The notes under the pieces are model-generated. The model was not told the DNA's origin. It made no database searches and was given only the letters and a program-made list of their open reading frames with translations. This document shows, one piece after another, positions 11,402 through 22,089 of a stretch of 64,000 bases of DNA (its first letter is position 1; every line of letters starts with the position of its first letter). The stretch is from NCBI GenBank assembly GCA_003255025.1, contig QANY01004770.1, forward strand, positions 248,001-312,000, given 5' to 3'. The position numbers and the translations under genes were made by a program. The stretch comes from Datisca glomerata. Taxonomy: Eukaryota; Streptophyta; Magnoliopsida; Cucurbitales; Datiscaceae.

Positions 11402-13644
11402 TAATAATTTTATTCCCCAAATAATTGTAAATTTGATAAAAAAAAAGAGTCACTCTAAACATTTGTTGCTTACAAATTTTTATTTACTGTAATATTGAAC
11501 GTTTGTAGTTTTGAAAAACAACTTTATTATGCTTGTAATTTTCATTCCAATCACCAGTTAATTGCTAATCATGTTTCTTCCACATTAAATATATGTCATT
11601 CAAAAGTAAAATTCTGAACCAAAACACATATTTCAAAGTTAGTAAATAGGAGAATATTAGCTATGTTGTTTTTCTAATATTTAATCATTAACCAGCACAA
11701 TAATATAATTTAGAGAAAAGTACAGGTATACCACTTATGTTTATCTAAAAATAGGATATCTCCTATAATTTAAGAAAATACATGGATCTCCCTTGACATT
11801 TTATTTTGGAGATTAAAAATATAAAAAATATTATTTTCCCAAATAATGATGTTAAAGTTTCTCAAAATACCAAAAATATCCTTACTAGGTAGAACCCGAA
11901 CCTTTGAATTTCGAGAGTTTTCTAGGATTATGAGGGAAATAACATAATTTCATATTTTGATGGTCTTCTCAAGTTCGAGTTTTCTAGGGTATGAGTTTTC
12001 TCAGGTATGAGTCAGTATTACTTAAAGGAGTCTCGATTGAAAGTTATTTTGATAATTTCATTATAAAACTAAACTTTTTATAACAGATTAGACATATTTA
12101 TCTTTTCTTAAACTATAGGGGTGTTCATGTATTTTAGGTACATGTTAGAGAGTGTACAACTACTTTTTCACTTTTTCCTATAATTTACTTTGGAAGATAC
12201 TACATAATTTTACAAGCATTATATAGTATTTTAGCATTGTTATATAGTATATTTTTTCTTTTTCTTTTTTCATGAAAATGTTATCATTTTCTTCATTTTT
12301 CTATTTGAGAATCTAACGCTATGTTGGTCCATTTGAATTTTGAATTATGCTAAACGTGGGATTTCTAGTAATGGGATATGATTTTTTTTTGGTAAAAAAG
12401 CATACAAATATTCTTTTTATTGTGGGCACATGAACTATGGTAATGCACTGGACAAAAATGATGACATGATTGGTTAATGGTAAGTCAGCACACTATGAAG
12501 TTAGGTTCAGATCATAATATCCCGAATCTCTCTTAAAACTTCCAACATTTTGAAAAAGCAAAATACTTCTACTTAAGATTACAATGTAAGAGATTGAAAA
12601 TCTTTCCAATTTAATTTTATGAACTAAATAAAATCGGAAGAATTATATTTTATTGCTCGATTGAAATCAATTTTTATCTTGACAAAAAATAATTTCTTAT
12701 CGCTTTACTATTTTTTTTCAAGTTTAAATAAAAATTGAGAAATAATATTTTTCATACTAATTGAGAAATACTTTCCACATTATTTGAGAAATAATATTTG
12801 AACACAATTTCAATATAGGTATCATGATGATCAGCCTAGGTAGAATTTTCTCATGTTGCCGTCAAGGTGGGCTCGTGTGTAAAAGACTTGTCCCAAAGTT
12901 TGAGTCGTCTAACCGAGATTTGTAAACGATACTCATACGCATTCGTCTCTTCCAAAATTGAACTGACCAACTCTAATTTAAAAAAAACACTTCTATTTTT
13001 TACGGTTCATGTTTAGTTAAGCCCATCCCCTCATATTGAATCCATTATATGAGGTGATCTATGTCTATCGTTCTGTTGGAGCCTAAAATTGTAAGTCTAA
13101 GGTAGAAAATAATAGGTCATGTGAGTGTAAAGTTGTAATTGAAAAACTAAGGACTTTGTTGAGAAAAATTTGAATTATAAGAATTACATCGAAATTCTAA
13201 TAGAAGATTTACTTTTTAATTGACTGACAAGCTCTAGTAGAAGATGAAATATATATATCGATTGAAAAAATAAATCTCACATATCTATAAGAAAAAAGAT
13301 ATAGCTGTGTTGGAAATCATCTATTTTGATTTCTCTGTTTTACAATACTAAATAGAATGCACTTCCTATGCTGGTCTGGCCTGCTAGTTGCTAGTACATT
13401 GGAAAGGGAATAAATTCTTATTACAGTTGTAAACAACTCGACAGACTACCTAGTAAAATATTAATTACCATGTAATCGTCTTAACCTTCTTCTTCGAAGT
13501 TACAAACTTTAAAAGTGTGATTTGAATTTTCAACATCTTACATTAGATGTTAATCATCTGTGTCAAGTTGTTCTATCATGCATTAATATTTAACTTATAC
13601 ACTATAATATAAAAAGGTTTTATGAAAATTATTCTCATTAACTT
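11402..13644. other. Gene-free AT-rich interval
   Basis: No coding frame or RNA gene is recognised. It holds one probable short repeat (11713-12180). Confidence 0.5.
11713..12180. repeat. Possible short transposon-like repeat
   Basis: The left end GAGAAAAGTACAGGTATACC and the right end, read in reverse complement as AAAAAGTGAAAAAGTAGTTG, form a loose inverted pair. The interior speaks of 'CCTATAATTTAAGAAAATAC' at the left and the reverse 'CTTAAACTATAGGGGTG' at the right, another inverted pair. No target duplication was found. Confidence 0.35.
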
Positions 13645-13649
13645 GTATG

Positions 13650-14034
13650 TGTAAAGGAAATTTCTTGCTCTACTGAATTCGAGCGATAGAATTAAGGATA
13701 AACTGAAAGCTAAAAGAACAAAGAGATAAGTCGAAGATTGTATTGACATCAATTGCCTTTGCTTTGGAACATATGAAGGTATTTATATGTCTTTCCCTCT
13801 ATGGCCGTTTTTCTTTTGTTTAATTGTGATATAGTGAATATTAATTGGGATAGTGACCGTTGTCTAAATCACGAAGGTAATCGTAAACATCACGATCAAA
13901 TCTGATCTTCCCTTGACTACTACGTCATCTTCATTTGACTTCATCTTCTTAGTGTGTTTCCATGTCATCTTTTTTAGCTTGCCTTTCCGCCACCTCGACA
14001 ATCCGTTGCTTCATTGTTTAACCTATTCCGTACA
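13650..14034 (-). repeat. 3' LTR (385 bp)
   Basis: Starts TGTAAAGGAAATTTC and ends CCGTACA. A TATA box on the minus strand (TATAAATA) is at 13780-13787. Matches the right LTR throughout, with scattered substitutions. Confidence 0.93.
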
Positions 14035-14850
14035 TTTGCCATGTTTTGTATCTTGGCTGTAAGTCATTGATGAAAAAAATTAATTATTTATCCGTCGTTC
14101 GTTAATAGTTGATGACATCATGCTTCTTATCATTACCTTCAGTCTTTGTGTGTCCGCTCCTCCCCATTTCCATCATTGGCTTTCTTAAAAAAAGGAGGAT
14201 GTCGAAACCTGTTCAGATTCTATCTTTACTTTCACCTATGCTTTATGACACGTACTTGTCTTCTTACATCGGCCTCTGTCATGTGCCGCTTCATTTTTTG
14301 ACCTCCATTTTATTCTTACGTGACCTTTACTCAGTAAGTCTCTAGCCTCGTCTTCTATTCATCGTGTCTTTCTATGGCTTCTACTTTCTCACCTTCTATT
14401 CCAAGGATTAGAAGTAGGGATGAGGTTTCTTGTTCATATTTTAATGGTGACTTTAGTTAGTCCTTCTACCCACCCTGGCATTCTTAGAACAATGTACATA
14501 GCTTTAGGCTTTAGGTTTCCTATATCTCTTCCTTTTCAAGAGTTTTTCCAATATAATGACATATCTCCCGCACTATTCACCCCAAACACATGTAGGATAT
14601 CGCTAGGCTTTGAATCATTAACTGTTTATAAGGTTTAAATTTAGGTTTTGGATGAGTTTCGCATTCTTTATTCCATTAGGGAAATGAATGACCACTATTA
14701 CGCTGCTCCCTAAAGTGGTCTGACTGGCGGTCCACTCATATTGGACCTGTCGAAAGGTGATAAATGGTGGAACGCCGAAGCATTTCCAAGTTGACGGGGA
14801 CTGGAGAGGTGGTAGTCACTCCCATATCCCCACTGAATGGAGGTCATTCG

Positions 14851-14934
14851 GTGAGTGATTATGACCCTCTCCATTTATTTTTGCATATTTCCCCTTTCTT
14901 TCCTTACTAAACATTTTTTCTCCTTTTATGACAG
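14851..14934 (+). other. Predicted intron 1 of the antisense ORF
   Basis: GTGAGT donor, branch-like CTTACTAAAC about 30 bp before the end, pyrimidine-rich tract and ACAG acceptor: a well-formed 84-bp plant intron. Confidence 0.65.
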
Positions 14935-15109
14935 ACAAGAGGAAAAATACTCGTCCACACGACACTCCTGATGACCTAGCTAAGATCACTGCTACTTACA
15001 ATGTTTGTACTCGTGACTGGTAGTGGCTCTTAGACTCTAAACGTGAGCGTCCATTTCTTGCTTTTTCGATAGTCGTTCCTCGGTGACTACCTCCTCCTAC
15101 TATTCCCAG

Positions 15110-15335
15110 TCCTTCTTCTTCTTCTTCTTCTTCTTCTTATTCTTATTCTTATTCTTCTTCTTCTTCTTCTTCTTCTTCTTCTTCAACTTTTTCTTCTTCT
15201 TCAACTCATTCTTCTTCTTCTTCTTCAACTTCTTCTTCTTCTTCAACTCCTTCTTCTTCTTCTTATTCTTCTCCTTCTCCTCCTCCTCCTCCTCCTCCTC
15301 CTCCATCTCCTCCTCCTCCTCCTTCTTCTTCTCCA
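15110..15335 (+). repeat. CTT/CCT microsatellite encoding a Ser/Pro tract
   Basis: About 160 bp of CTT triplets with interspersed TTA and CAACT, followed by about 60 bp of CCT triplets. In the antisense ORF frame it encodes a run of serine with Tyr and Thr, then proline. The long poly-Phe and poly-Lys/Glu/Arg frames here are other readings of the same repeat. Confidence 0.95.
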
Positions 15336-16519
15336 TCTTTTTTCGAAGCCTTTGAAAGTATGAGGCCTATCCATATTTCCCTTTAGCAATCCTCTATGCG
15401 CAATGTTCATCCGAGATTGTTTGAACCTCTTCCCCTGACCTTGGAGGCAACTTCTCACTCTCTTTCCCCTATTCTTCCCCAACTATTTTCTCCTCTTTCT
15501 ACTCCGATTGTACATCCTATGTTACAACCTGAATTTTATGCCCCACTGCCTTTTGTTCTAGTGGAGCCTACATTTACTGATGTTAGGTTGGGTGCCTAGA
15601 GGCTATCCAACTCTGGTTCCCTTTTTCCTTCAGGCTTTGTCCCGAGAATTCCGTTCGACGTTAATTTGATGTTGGACCATAAGACTTCTCACACAATAAT
15701 GAGTCATCTCTAGTGCTCGCTCAATTCTAACCAACTGGGAGAAGAGTCAATTGAGGCTCTTCAAAAGGGAATCAACCACAGCCTTCTTCAAGTAATACTT
15801 TTAATTTTAATTTAATTTTTTTCTTTTTTCAAAATTCTGACTTTCCTTATCTTATTGTGCAAGCTTCCCTTTTCGACAATACTTGCTACCACGCTCAATA
15901 GTATCGATGATGAGATGGTCAGGCATGCACAAGAAGTTTCTAACTTGAAGCGCCAACTTGCTACAAAGGAGCAAGAGCTTAGTGAGGCATTAAGACAAGC
16001 TGAAGCGGCCAAGCTCGAAGCCGCTGAAGGTAAGGGAGAAGCCAACCGACGCACCTAAGAGGTTGTTCGGGAAGTTTCTGAGTGGTTGGAAGCTTCATCT
16101 TTTGAAGTTTTGAAAAAGAATGAGGAAGAAGCCTATGAGCTTTACACTACTCAGTTAAGGCTGTTAGAGAAGGAAGCCCACACCAGCGGGTATCTTATTG
16201 GTGTCATTCGGGCGCCTCCTTAGTATGAACTGAATGACCAATTCCTTCTTCTAATGAAAAATGTGTTGCTGCCACGGAAGCCGCTGAGGCCATTACTGAG
16301 GAAGTTGTTACCGAACAAACTAGGAGGCCTTATGATCCATTGGCGGATCATGTTGTGTTAAAATAGCTTCATTTTCCCTTTTTGTTGTTCTTGGCCGCTT
16401 GTATATTTTTCTTTTTCTTGTACCTTGTTTCTATATTAATGATATGTTCACTTTTTTTCTTCAAGCATGAACTGTGTACTTTGCTTTCCTTAATAGTCTT
16501 TCTCATACTTAAACTTTTT

Positions 16520-16945
16520 CTTCAATTTTTGTCTGAAGTGGCCTCTTGGCATACTTATATATTTTTTCAGTTTTTTCCTTAAGCGGTCGCTTGGCACACT
16601 TAGACATTTTTTCAATTTTTTTCTTAAGTGGTCGCTCGGTACACTTAAGCATTTTTTTTCTATTTTTTCCTTAGGCGGCCGCTTGGCACACTTAGGCATT
16701 TTTTTAATTTTTACCTTAAGCGGCGACTTGGCACAGTTAGACATTTTTTTTCAGATTTTTCCTTAAGTGCTCGCTTGGCACACATATGCATTTTTATAGT
16801 TATTTACCTTATGAAGTCGCTTTACAAAACTTAGGCATTTTTTCAGTTTTTATCTTAAGCGGCCGCTTGGCACACGTAGGCATTTTTTCTATTTTGGCCT
16901 TAAGCGGCCGCTAAGCACACTTAGGTATTTTTTAGGTTCGGGCTT
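16520..16945. repeat. Tandem array, about 46 bp, nine copies
   Basis: The unit CCTTAAGCGGCCGCTTGGCA, followed by CACTTAGGCATTTTTT and a T-rich spacer, recurs at about 16535, 16578, 16623, 16668, 16714, 16762, 16808, 16853 and 16899. It lies between the end of integrase (minus strand) and the end of the antisense ORF (plus strand), so both reading directions converge on it. Confidence 0.9.
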
Positions 16946-17149
16946 TTCATGCTCTCCCCCTTTTTATGCACTCCCTCTTTATCAGATTCAGACTTATGTG
17001 CTCTCTTTCTTTATTAGATTCGGGCACTTATTAGATTAATCATGAAAAATAATCAAAAAAATTGGAGATGCAAATTTACGTGAAAAACCCTTTAACAGGA
17101 AAAAACCCACAGATTAAAGATACTCTTATTAAATAATAATGAAAAGCAT

Positions 17150-18215
17150 CTATACATAATATTTTCTTAGATGAACAACATTCCACGGCTTTGGGAGATC
17201 TGCGTCTTTGCTGTTAGTTAGCCAATATGATCCTTTGCCTCCTGCCACTTTTATGATATATGGTCTCTCCTAGTTTGGACCCATATTTCCGTCATTTGTT
17301 TGTAAAATTTGTTTTAAGACTAGATTGCTAGGTTGAAAACTCCTTGCGTTTACTCACTTCAAAAAATAAGACTTTCGGTGTTGATTGTAATTTTCAAGTC
17401 TGATAAGAGCCATATCTCTTCATTCTTCAATTAAATCTGATTGGTTGTCCATTGCTTTGGAGTATTCTTCTTGATTGATTTTTTATGTTGCCATCGGGCA
17501 ACCAATCTCTACTAGAATGATTGTTACTTCCCTGAATCCTAACGCGAACGAGGTTTGCCCAGTAGGCCCTCGCGGTGTAATCCGATAGGCCCAAAGTACA
17601 GAAGGTAGCTCTTTAACCCATTTTTCCCTTTACCGCTTATATCTTCTTCTTTAACCCCTCCAAAATGGTTCTGTTTTATCTTTCTGCTCAATCGTTTCCT
17701 TGTGGATAATAGAGGGTTGAATGTAGGACTTTGATTATGCTCTTGATGGATTTCCCAGTAAACTATAATCCGTTGTCTAAGATTATGACTTTCAATATCC
17801 CAAATCTACATATGATTTCTTTCCAAAGAAATCTTCTCACCTTTTCTTCACAAATTCTTGCTAACGGTGCCGCTTTAATCTATTTTGGGCAGTAGTATGT
17901 GGCTCCTAGTAAGAATTTATTTTGAGTTGGAGCTGTTGGCAATGGATCAACTATATCAAGTCCCCACTACATATACAGCCAAGGGCTCACTAGGGTTTGA
18001 AGTGTTTCTGGTGCCATTCAGGTACTTGGCATAAAATTTTGGCACTTGTCACATTTTTATGTATATTCCTTCATATCTGCTTGCATCCTAGGCTAATAAT
18101 ACCCTTCGTTTAGAGTGCTTTGTGTGCCAAATTCTTTCCTTCAATATGGTGTCTGCAAATTCCTTCATGGACCTCTGCCAAAACATACTTTTCTTCTGTC
18201 GGGCTTAGGGATTTC
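17150..18215 (-). pseudogene. Ty3/gypsy integrase
   Basis: Minus-strand reading with several stops. An N-terminal HHCC-like zinc region (VHEGICRHH..., then KCDKCQNF) lies at about 18060-18210. The catalytic core follows, with IRxxKAAPLARICEEKVRRF, FGILKVIILDNGLQFTGK (about 17760-17830), HSTLYYPQGNDGAERQNRTI and WVKELPSVLWAYRITPRGPTG (about 17550-17640). The C-terminal part reads MGPNxERPYIIKVAGGKGSY, then LPKPWN..HLRKYY (17165-17270). Integrase joins element DNA to the genome. Premature stops show it is dead. Confidence 0.85.
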
Positions 18216-18429
18216 AAATAACACCCAGAGAAGGATCTTCTGTAAAGTCTATCGATCAAGGAATATCTTGCCGCTTGTGGCACAATTTTTGCGCTTCCAA
18301 TTTATTTCCTAGTAGCTCTCCACTCGGCAAATATTAGAGAAGTGGGTCCATCCAACTTGACTCCACTGGTGGTATATTAGGGACGGCTGCCTGGCTTTCT
18401 ATACTGGGAAAGTCCAAAAATTCAACGGG

Positions 18430-18850
18430 GATACTTCTTTTTCTGTGGCTATTGATGGTTGATCCCAGTGTCGCTAAAGCGTCCGCGTGTGAATTCTCCC
18501 CTCTTAGTATTTTTTTATATGGTACTCCTCCAATCACCCTAACAGTTATTTTGCACGTTGGAGGTATTTAGATATTCTTTCATCTTTAACGCTATATGCT
18601 CCTACAACTTGGTTAGCCACTAACTGATAATCACAATAAATATGCATTTTTTTACCCCAAACTCTATTGCGAGGCAAACCCCAGCCAATAATGCTTTGTA
18701 TTTTGCTTCGTTAATTGAACTGTTAAATCCAAATGACAAAGCATGTTCTACGGTTTCTCCATGGGGAGTTTAGATCACCACGCCTGCCCCAGATCCCTTT
18801 TGATTTGATGCCCCATCAACCTTTACTAATGAGCTCTTCAATTTAATATT
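18430..18850 (-). pseudogene. RNase H-like domain upstream of integrase
   Basis: Minus-strand reading gives SSLVKVDGASNQKGSGAGVV, PHGETVEHALSFGFNSSINE and AKYKALLAGVCLAIEFGVKK: the DGAS..GSGAGV, NEA.Y.AL and ..GV pattern of an RNase H fold. This form, placed between pol and integrase, resembles the additional RNase H (aRH) of Tat-lineage elements. An end block, ILRGENSHADALATLGSTIN (18334-18537), matches the usual EN..AD.LA.L motif that closes the domain. Stops and a frameshift are present. Confidence 0.75.
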
Positions 18851-18884
18851 TAAATTGAAAAAATCTTTTATCATGTTCCATTAC

Positions 18885-20243
18885 TTTTGTGAAATGAGCA
18901 TTATTTTTGTTTATCTTTCAACGCAGGTTCTCGTCTGATGGGTGGTAGCATCTTCAGCCACAATTCATCTTTTATAGCTAAAAGAATCTAGTTCACAAGA
19001 ATAGTGAGTGGAATATAGGTTTTTTCCCTTTGGGTAGTCCACTCAGGTTCTTGTGGCCTTTTGTCTTGTCCATTTTCTTCTCGTTCGTCGTTCTCGTCGA
19101 ATGCTTCAATTCTTCTTCTGGTGTTACTGCTCGAAGCTACTGTTGACTGCTCGGATAGACGCATCATGCTTCTTCGTTCCTCTTCAAGATTTATGTAATT
19201 TTATGCCCTAAGAAACATCTCCCTCATTGTACACAGATTTTCCTTGGACAGATCTTCGAACAATGAAGTCTGAGGGCCTAATCCTCTTCTGAACTCCAAT
19301 CTAGCCACGTGGTCATTGCAATCCTCCACGTTGCCCATCTCTTCTTTGAACCATTGGGTATAATCACATAACAAGTCTCCTTTCTTTATTGAAATTGTCA
19401 AAAGATACTTTGAGTCCTCTGTGATGGACTGATGCATCACATATTATTTCAAAAAGACAGAAGAAATGACATAAAAGTTAGTTATATAATAGGAGGGAAG
19501 AGAATGATACCATTTTAGAGTGTTGCCATATAGGCTGGTTGGGAACATTCCGCGAATGAGTGTGTCCACGTGCTGATAGAGTGCCATTATTTACTGGAAC
19601 CTCCTCAAGTGGTCGACTGGATCCGTCTTTCTTTCATAATATTTAAATTTCGGTGTCACAAATTTTTTTGTGATTGGGTTCTACAAAATCTCAGAGTTAA
19701 AGAGGTCTTAGTGAGTGAATCTAGATCCCCTACGGTTGTGGTGCTCAACCTTTTAGCCTCTACCATTATTCTTTTGAGCATTTTTTCTATATCATACTCT
19801 ATTAACCCTTCTTTAACTCATTGATTTCCTATAGCTCCATTATCCATGTTCTTAGATTGCAAATCACCTTCCTCATTCAAGTTTTGGTCATTGTCCATGT
19901 TCCATCCAGTGCACCTTTTTAGTACAACATCCTGACTTTCATGTTCATCTTCATGAGGAGCTTGGCTTGGTTCATTGTGGTTTTACATGACTTCTTATTG
20001 TAGCGCAGTCACTTGTTCTTACAACGCGTGCAGAATTGTATGTAAAGTTTCCACATTTTGATTTTTGAACTCTATGATCCTGGCTAGTATAGTTTTGAGA
20101 ATGTTCAGTACATCATAGTTTCTCTGTTCAGGACGACTCTGAGACTCTTTCCTTCTTTCAGCGTTACAATCAGCACTTGACCTTATTTCTCGGCATTCTC
20201 GATGTGGTTCCTGAATTTTTTCTCTCCTTGAGTTTTCTTGCAA
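18885..20243 (-). pseudogene. Ty3/gypsy gag, C-terminus truncated by a deletion
   Basis: Minus-strand. The N-terminal part (20019-20243) starts MQENSRREKIQEPHRECREI. The central gag domain (19201-19440) reads DSKYLLTISIKKGDLLCDYT, then VEDCNDHVARLEFRRGL, closely parallel to the gag at 724-936. The C-terminal part near 18900-19010 reads ILLAIKDELWLKMLPPIRRE, then KDKQKxCSFHK, the start of the gag zinc-knuckle motif. The sequence then passes directly into the RNase H-like domain: the rest of the knuckle, protease and RT are gone. Confidence 0.8.
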
Positions 20244-20261
20244 CTCTCAATGAAAGCATCA
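20244..20261 (-). other. Primer-binding-site-like motif
   Basis: Minus strand TGATGCTTTCATTGAGAG, adjoining the 5' LTR. It matches the motif at 1753-1772 with one change, which links these two elements as one family. Confidence 0.6.
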
Positions 20262-20264
20262 ATT

Positions 20265-20642
20265 TGTAAAGGAAATTTCCTCCGCTAGAATTTGAGAGAT
20301 TGAATTGAGAATAAACTAAAAGCTAAAAGAATAAAGAGATAAGTCGAAGATTGTATTAACATCAATTGCCTTTACTTTGGTACATATAGAGGTATTTATA
20401 GGTCTTTCCCTCCATGGCCATTTTTTCTTTGTTTAATTTTGATATGATGAATATTAATTGAGATAATGATCATTCTCTAAATCATAGAGGTAATCGTAGC
20501 CGCCATGATCAGATCTGATCTTCCCTTGACTTCCATGTCATCTTCATTTGACTTCATCTTCTTAGTTTCACGACATCTTTTTTAGCTTGCCTTTCCGCCA
20601 CCCTGGCAATCAGTTGCTCCATTGTTTAACCTATCCCGTACA
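20265..20642 (-). repeat. 5' LTR (378 bp)
   Basis: TGTAAAGGAAATTTCC...CCGTACA, with a minus-strand TATA box TATAAATA at 20393-20400. Paired with 13650-14034. Confidence 0.93.
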
Positions 20643-20647
20643 GTATG

Positions 20648-21417
20648 AAATTTCACAAAAGTAAATATTTACATGCATTATTAAAAGATGAATAAATTTC
20701 AACCAAAGAAAATACACTATATAAGAGGCAACACCCTATGTATACAAAATGACTCTAAAAGAGTAAGCTTGTACTTCTTTACACAAAAATAATTTCATAC
20801 AGTCCCCAATTTTACTGATTCTAACATTCTCACATGTTTTCTCATTTTCCTAGTATCAAAATCTCTCCGTAATTGTTCTTACAATGCGAAAAAAAGGTAT
20901 CATCACTATCTTTTAATAGACCCTAAAAATACCTATCATTTCTTTCCATCCACAAAAATATTGTATATTTCAAAGGAAAATAAGTTTTCCCAATATTGTT
21001 TACCCTCAAAATTTTCCACACGTGATGTTGACAATGATGTAAAGTCAACAGTATTGCATTTACCAGGTGTTAAGCTCAAACAATTGCCACATTTTTGAAA
21101 CACTAAGTTAATTACTTAGCAGAATGGGCAATTACTGTTGCCAACATGGGTGGTTACAATAGCAAACATATGCGTTGAAGTTGAAGATATGATGAAATGG
21201 ACAGAGTGCTTTAAAGCAATTACTTACCCCATCACCTATAAATATCAACAGGTAGTGAAGAAAAAGATCAAGCTTACACTTCAACAAAAATGAATATAAA
21301 AAATTACAAATTGTAATTCTATTTTAGGAGTAAGAGTGACTTAGTCATGAGTAGTGTGTGCAAGTCAAGTTAATCATATGAGTAGTGTAGATTACAACTT
21401 GGTTACTCATATCCTTT
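20648..21417. other. Gene-free spacer between two gypsy elements
   Basis: AT-rich, no coding frame or terminal repeat recognised. Confidence 0.5.
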
Positions 21418-21422
21418 CCACG

Positions 21423-21786
21423 TGTAAAGGAATTTACAGTACTAAAATAAATGAGAGAGGGAGAGAGAACACGAGAGTCAAAGATTGATTGCATTTCCTT
21501 TTTTGGGTTCCATTAGCTTCGATTTATAGGTAAAATTTGGTACAACTCAGTGACATAAAATTGATTTTCTCCATCTATGTTCAACAAAAATAGAATGAGA
21601 GAATATTCTATCTTTGACTCAATCTTTAATTATTACTCTTAATCAATCTTGTCTGTTAACTTCATCTGACAATCACACTTGCTTGACCTCAATTGGGGAC
21701 ATCAGCAATCCACTTCACATCATCTGATTAGTTCTGAAACTTTTTATTTTTTATGATGTGACAGTTAATTCATTGATTTTTGTAAA
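21423..21786 (-). repeat. 3' LTR (about 364 bp)
   Basis: Begins TGTAAAGGAATTTACAG and ends TTTTTGTAAA, where CA has become AA. Shares GAGAGAATATTCTATCTTTG and CTTTTTATTTTTTATGATGT with the right LTR. Confidence 0.88.
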
Positions 21787-22089
21787 ATGGCCTCTATTAT
21801 AATTAACGACTGCAAGTCGTTGATGTATAATAACAATCCTTAAGATCCAATGGTTCCTACCCAATATCGAAACGTCACTGTAATAACACCTTACATCCCT
21901 TTGTCAGTGGAAGCAACCACTTTTTATAGCCCCCAGAAGTCGAGCCACACGCTTTTAATGCGAAGAGCGTGATGGTCGAAAAAATGTCATATCTTATTAA
22001 GGAATCAGTTTTGAACTATGTCAAAGATTTTTATTTTCCTTTGCCAATCAATGGGTATAAGAAGACTTACGTTTGATTTTTGTACCATG

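Larger units (their letters stand above)
14374..16366 (+). pseudogene. Antisense ORF of the gypsy element, with two predicted introns
   Basis: Reads opposite to gag-pol, from an ATG at 14374 (MASTFSPSIPRIRSRDEV). A block with RFPISLPFQEFFQYNDISPA and NTCRISLGFESLTVYK (14505-14635), then GGPLILDLSKG..DKWWNAEAFP (14730-14790), resembles a family of plant retrotransposon-associated proteins with a W..FF-like core. Introns are predicted at 14851-14934 (GTGAGT...CTTACTAAAC...ACAG) and 15792-15863 (GTAATA...GCAAG). Splicing the second gives an open join LLQ-LPFSTILATT. A Ser/Pro-rich stretch encoded by a microsatellite follows the first intron. The last part (15905-16055) is a coiled coil, HAQEVSNLKRQLATKEQELS then ALRQAEAAKLEAAEGK. 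Several stops and frameshifts break it, for example TAG at 14458. Function is unknown; antisense ORFs of this kind are known from Tat-lineage elements. Confidence 0.7.
13645..20647 (-). mobile_element. Ty3/gypsy LTR retrotransposon with target-site duplication, internally deleted
   Basis: Two direct LTRs (13650-14034 and 20265-20642), both TG...CA (TGTAAAGG...CCGTACA), are bounded by the perfect 5-bp duplication GTATG (13645-13649 and 20643-20647). Gag lies next to the right LTR on the minus strand, so the right LTR is the 5' LTR. In the element's own direction the order is 5' LTR, primer-binding-like motif, gag, RNase H-like domain, integrase, 46-bp tandem array, an opposite-strand ORF, 3' LTR. 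Protease and reverse transcriptase are missing. An RNase H-like domain just before integrase, and an antisense ORF after it, are features known in the Tat lineage of plant gypsy elements; assignment to that lineage is inference. Confidence 0.93.

Noticed and set aside
15083..15482. Long poly-Phe, poly-Lys/Glu and poly-Arg reading frames
   Set aside because: They are alternative readings of a CTT/CCT microsatellite, with no domain content.
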